This document shows positions 62,305-64,000 of a stretch of 64,000 nucleotides of DNA, piece after piece. The DNA is taken from the NCBI RefSeq assembly GCF_013386165.1, contig NZ_JACAOS010000022.1, forward strand, positions 165,369 through 229,368. The letters run 5' to 3'. The position numbers were made by a program, and so were the translations under genes. Each line of letters begins with the position of its first letter. The first letter of the stretch is position 1. This stretch comes from Pseudomonas gingeri (GTDB lineage Bacteria > Pseudomonadota > Gammaproteobacteria > Pseudomonadales > Pseudomonadaceae). The notes beneath the pieces are model-generated. The model saw nothing but the letters and a program-made list of their open reading frames with translations, ran no database searches and was not told the origin of the DNA.

Positions 62305-63548
62305 GCCGGGGTACTCGCACAGATTTCCGACAGCATCCGCAGACGGCGCCGAGGTTCGCTGACAAAGGGGTTGCGCTCGTCCCAGGCATAGCCGGCGAGG
62401 ATCGCACTGATCATGGCGCGGATTTCCGGCGAGCTGCCGGGATGAAAAATCACATCCTGGAAAGTCCCGGCGTACCAGCCTTCGACGTAGCAGCGGAAGG
62501 TGTCGACTCCGCGCTTGAGCGGTTCGGCGAACTGGGTCTGCCAGTCAACGCTTTCGCCTTGCAGTTGACGATGCAGCAGGCCGGCGGCCATGCTCGCCGA
62601 ACGCATGGCGATGGTCACGCCGGAGGAAAACACCGGGTCGAGGAATTCCGCCGCGTTGCCCAGCAGGGCGAAGCCCGGCCCGTGCAGGGTTTTGACGTTG
62701 GCCGAGTAGCCGCCAATGGTCCGTGCCGGGGTGTCCCACACGGCGTTTTCCATCACCGCTTGCAGGCTCGGAGTTTGTGCGACGAAGCCTTTGAGGCAGG
62801 CATCCAGGTCATCGGTGCGCCCGGCAAAGTGTTCGGCGGCGGCGACCACACCGATGGAGCAACGGCCATTGCTGAACGGGATGGTCCAGAACCAGATATC
62901 GCGCTTTTGCGGATGGGTGGTGATAAGGATCTTTTCCCGCTCGAAACCGGGGTGTTCGATACGGTCTTCGACGTGGGTGAAGACGGCTTGGCGCACCGGG
63001 AAATTCGAGGGTGCTTCGAGGTCGAGCAGGCGCGGCAGCACCCGGCCGTAGCCGCTGGCATCGAGGACGAAGCGGGCTTCGATCAGGTACTCGCTGCCGT
63101 CTTCGCGACGGGCCCGCAGTTGCGGTTGTGGAAGGTCGAAATCAACGCTGACCACGGCTTCGCCGTAGCGGATTTCCACGCCCTGCAGTTGTGCCTGATC
63201 CGCCAGCAGCTTGTCGAAATCGGCACGCTGGACCTGGAAGGTGGTCGGCTTGCCGTTGCTGAATGTCTTGCCGAAGTCGAAGGCGCTGTAGTGTTCGCCC
63301 CAGGCGAAGGCCGCGCCGTTCTTCAACTGGAACCCGGCGGCGTTGACGGCGTCGAGCATGCCGGCTTCTTCGACGAAATCCAGGCAGTGGGACAGCAGGC
63401 TTTCACCGATGGAAAAGCGCGGGAAGTGTTGGCGCTCGACAATCAGCACGTCGTGACCGTTGCGCTTGAGCAAGGCGGCAGCGATGGCGCCGGAAGGGCC
63501 GGCGCCAATCACCACGACTTCGCGACGCTCCATTTCAATCATTGGCAC
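62301..63548 (-). CDS. NAD(P)/FAD-dependent oxidoreductase (halogenase-like fold)
   Basis: A 415-aa flavoprotein with the FAD-binding Rossmann motif VVVIGAGPSGAIAAAL near residue 12 and the family pattern FPRFSIGESLLSHCLDF. This superfamily includes geranylgeranyl-reductase-like and flavin-dependent halogenase-like enzymes; the catalytic Lys/WxWxIP pattern of true halogenases is not clear (FWTIPFSNGRCSIG). I used GTG 63548, which has AAGGAG five bases upstream; ATG 63542 is an alternative. Confidence 0.86.
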   Translation of the reverse strand: MPMIEMERREVVVIGAGPSGAIAAALLKRNGHDVLIVERQHFPRFSIGESLLSHCLDFVEEAGMLDAVNAAGFQLKNGAAFAWGEHYSAFDFGKTFSNGKPTTFQVQRADFDKLLADQAQLQGVEIRYGEAVVSVDFDLPQPQLRARREDGSEYLIEARFVLDASGYGRVLPRLLDLEAPSNFPVRQAVFTHVEDRIEHPGFEREKILITTHPQKRDIWFWTIPFSNGRCSIGVVAAAEHFAGRTDDLDACLKGFVAQTPSLQAVMENAVWDTPARTIGGYSANVKTLHGPGFALLGNAAEFLDPVFSSGVTIAMRSASMAAGLLHRQLQGESVDWQTQFAEPLKRGVDTFRCYVEGWYAGTFQDVIFHPGSSPEIRAMISAILAGYAWDERNPFVSEPRRRLRMLSEICASTPA

Positions 63549-64000
63549 ACAGGCTCCTTGCGGGGTTCGACGGATTCATAGGGATAGGTTTGCTGTCGTC
63601 ACGCTTGGCGGCCGTGATCGGCTGGGCGTTCTGCGGCGCTGGTGTCTTGTCGCTCGGACGTGCGGCCCAAGGCGCGAGCAGGAAGCTGAAGGCCAGCCCC
63701 AGGCTGACCGCCAGGCCGAAATTGCTCACCGCTGGGGTACTGGAAATCGCCAGCAGGCCGAATGACAGCCAGGTGGTCAGCGCCGCCAGCAGGGTGCCCA
63801 ACAGACTGACGGCAGCCCCGCCGATCTGCTCGCGCATCAGGATCGCGTAGTCGACGCTGATGGCGGTCACCAGCAGCAGGCCGAACAGGCTGAACAGCGT
63901 CAACGGCTGACCGAGCCAGCCGAGGCTGGCCAGGCTGCAGAGGGCCGCCAGCAGTGGCAGTGCAACGATTCGCAGAGCGCCGCCGAGACCGAACGGCAGG
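63535..64000 (-). CDS. MMPL-family exporter, partial (5' end beyond window)
   Basis: The C-terminal part (about 155 aa visible) of a large RND/MMPL transporter: several membrane helices with LFSLFGLLLVTAISVDYAILM, then a short cytoplasmic tail. In aryl polyene clusters the MMPL protein exports the polyene lipid. The gene continues past the window edge. Its 3' end overlaps the start of the flavoprotein gene. Confidence 0.85.
   Translation of the reverse strand, partial: LPFGLGGALRIVALPLLAALCSLASLGWLGQPLTLFSLFGLLLVTAISVDYAILMREQIGGAAVSLLGTLLAALTTWLSFGLLAISSTPAVSNFGLAVSLGLAFSFLLAPWAARPSDKTPAPQNAQPITAAKRDDSKPIPMNPSNPARSLCAND

Noticed and set aside
62301-63548. Flavin-dependent tryptophan halogenase
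   Set aside because: The fold fits but the halogenase-specific active-site pattern is not evident, so only an oxidoreductase call is supported.

Overview
The window is a chromosomal segment of a fluorescent-group Pseudomonas (P. fluorescens complex). Three things point there: the complete medium-chain polyhydroxyalkanoate (PHA) locus phaC1-phaZ-phaC2-phaD with divergent phaI/phaF next to ubiE; the Pseudomonas-type order argS-priA-rpmE-maeB-ponA-pilMNOPQ-aroK-aroB-damX-gltB-gltD-hemE; and many Pseudomonas REP elements with the GAGCAAGC/GCTTGCTC or GCCGGC core. Base composition is GC-rich throughout, apart from a short AT-rich patch at about 36.6-37.0 and 38.5-39.1 kb. I saw no tRNA, rRNA, CRISPR array, insertion sequence or prophage.

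Layout. 0-8.1 kb: ubiE, then carbon storage (a PHA-granule small protein, phasins PhaI and PhaF, regulator PhaD, two class II PHA synthases and the intracellular depolymerase). 8.3-20.5 kb: housekeeping genes (DUF971 protein, HslVU protease, an FtsN-like SPOR protein, ArgS, PriA, L31, malic enzyme, PBP1a). 20.7-28.9 kb: the pilMNOPQ type IV pilus operon followed by aroK, aroB and a DamX-like SPOR protein. 29.3-36.5 kb: gltBD and hemE. 37.0-48.4 kb: a secreted chitin-active lytic polysaccharide monooxygenase (GbpA/AA10), a small cytochrome b561 and a full gspC-M type II secretion (T2SS) operon. 48.5-56.4 kb: an accessory region with two divergent LysR/MFS pairs, a RelE/HigA-type toxin-antitoxin pair, a class II fumarase and a truncated acyl-CoA-synthetase-like gene. 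56.5-64.0 kb: the 3' part of an aryl-polyene-type fatty-acid/polyketide cluster, cut by the window edge inside an MMPL exporter gene.

How the parts work together. The PHA genes form a synthesis/degradation/granule-coat unit controlled by PhaD. PilM-N-O-P-Q build the envelope-spanning pilus complex; PilQ and GspD are both secretins. The LPMO is a typical T2SS substrate that needs an electron donor, so LPMO, b561 and T2SS side by side suggest a secreted redox chitin-utilisation module. This is the most interesting association I found. The polyene genes supply ketosynthase, ketoreductase, dehydratase, methyltransferase, flavoprotein and transport functions for a membrane-anchored polyene. Functions are assigned from sequence motifs and gene order read by eye; no database search was run.
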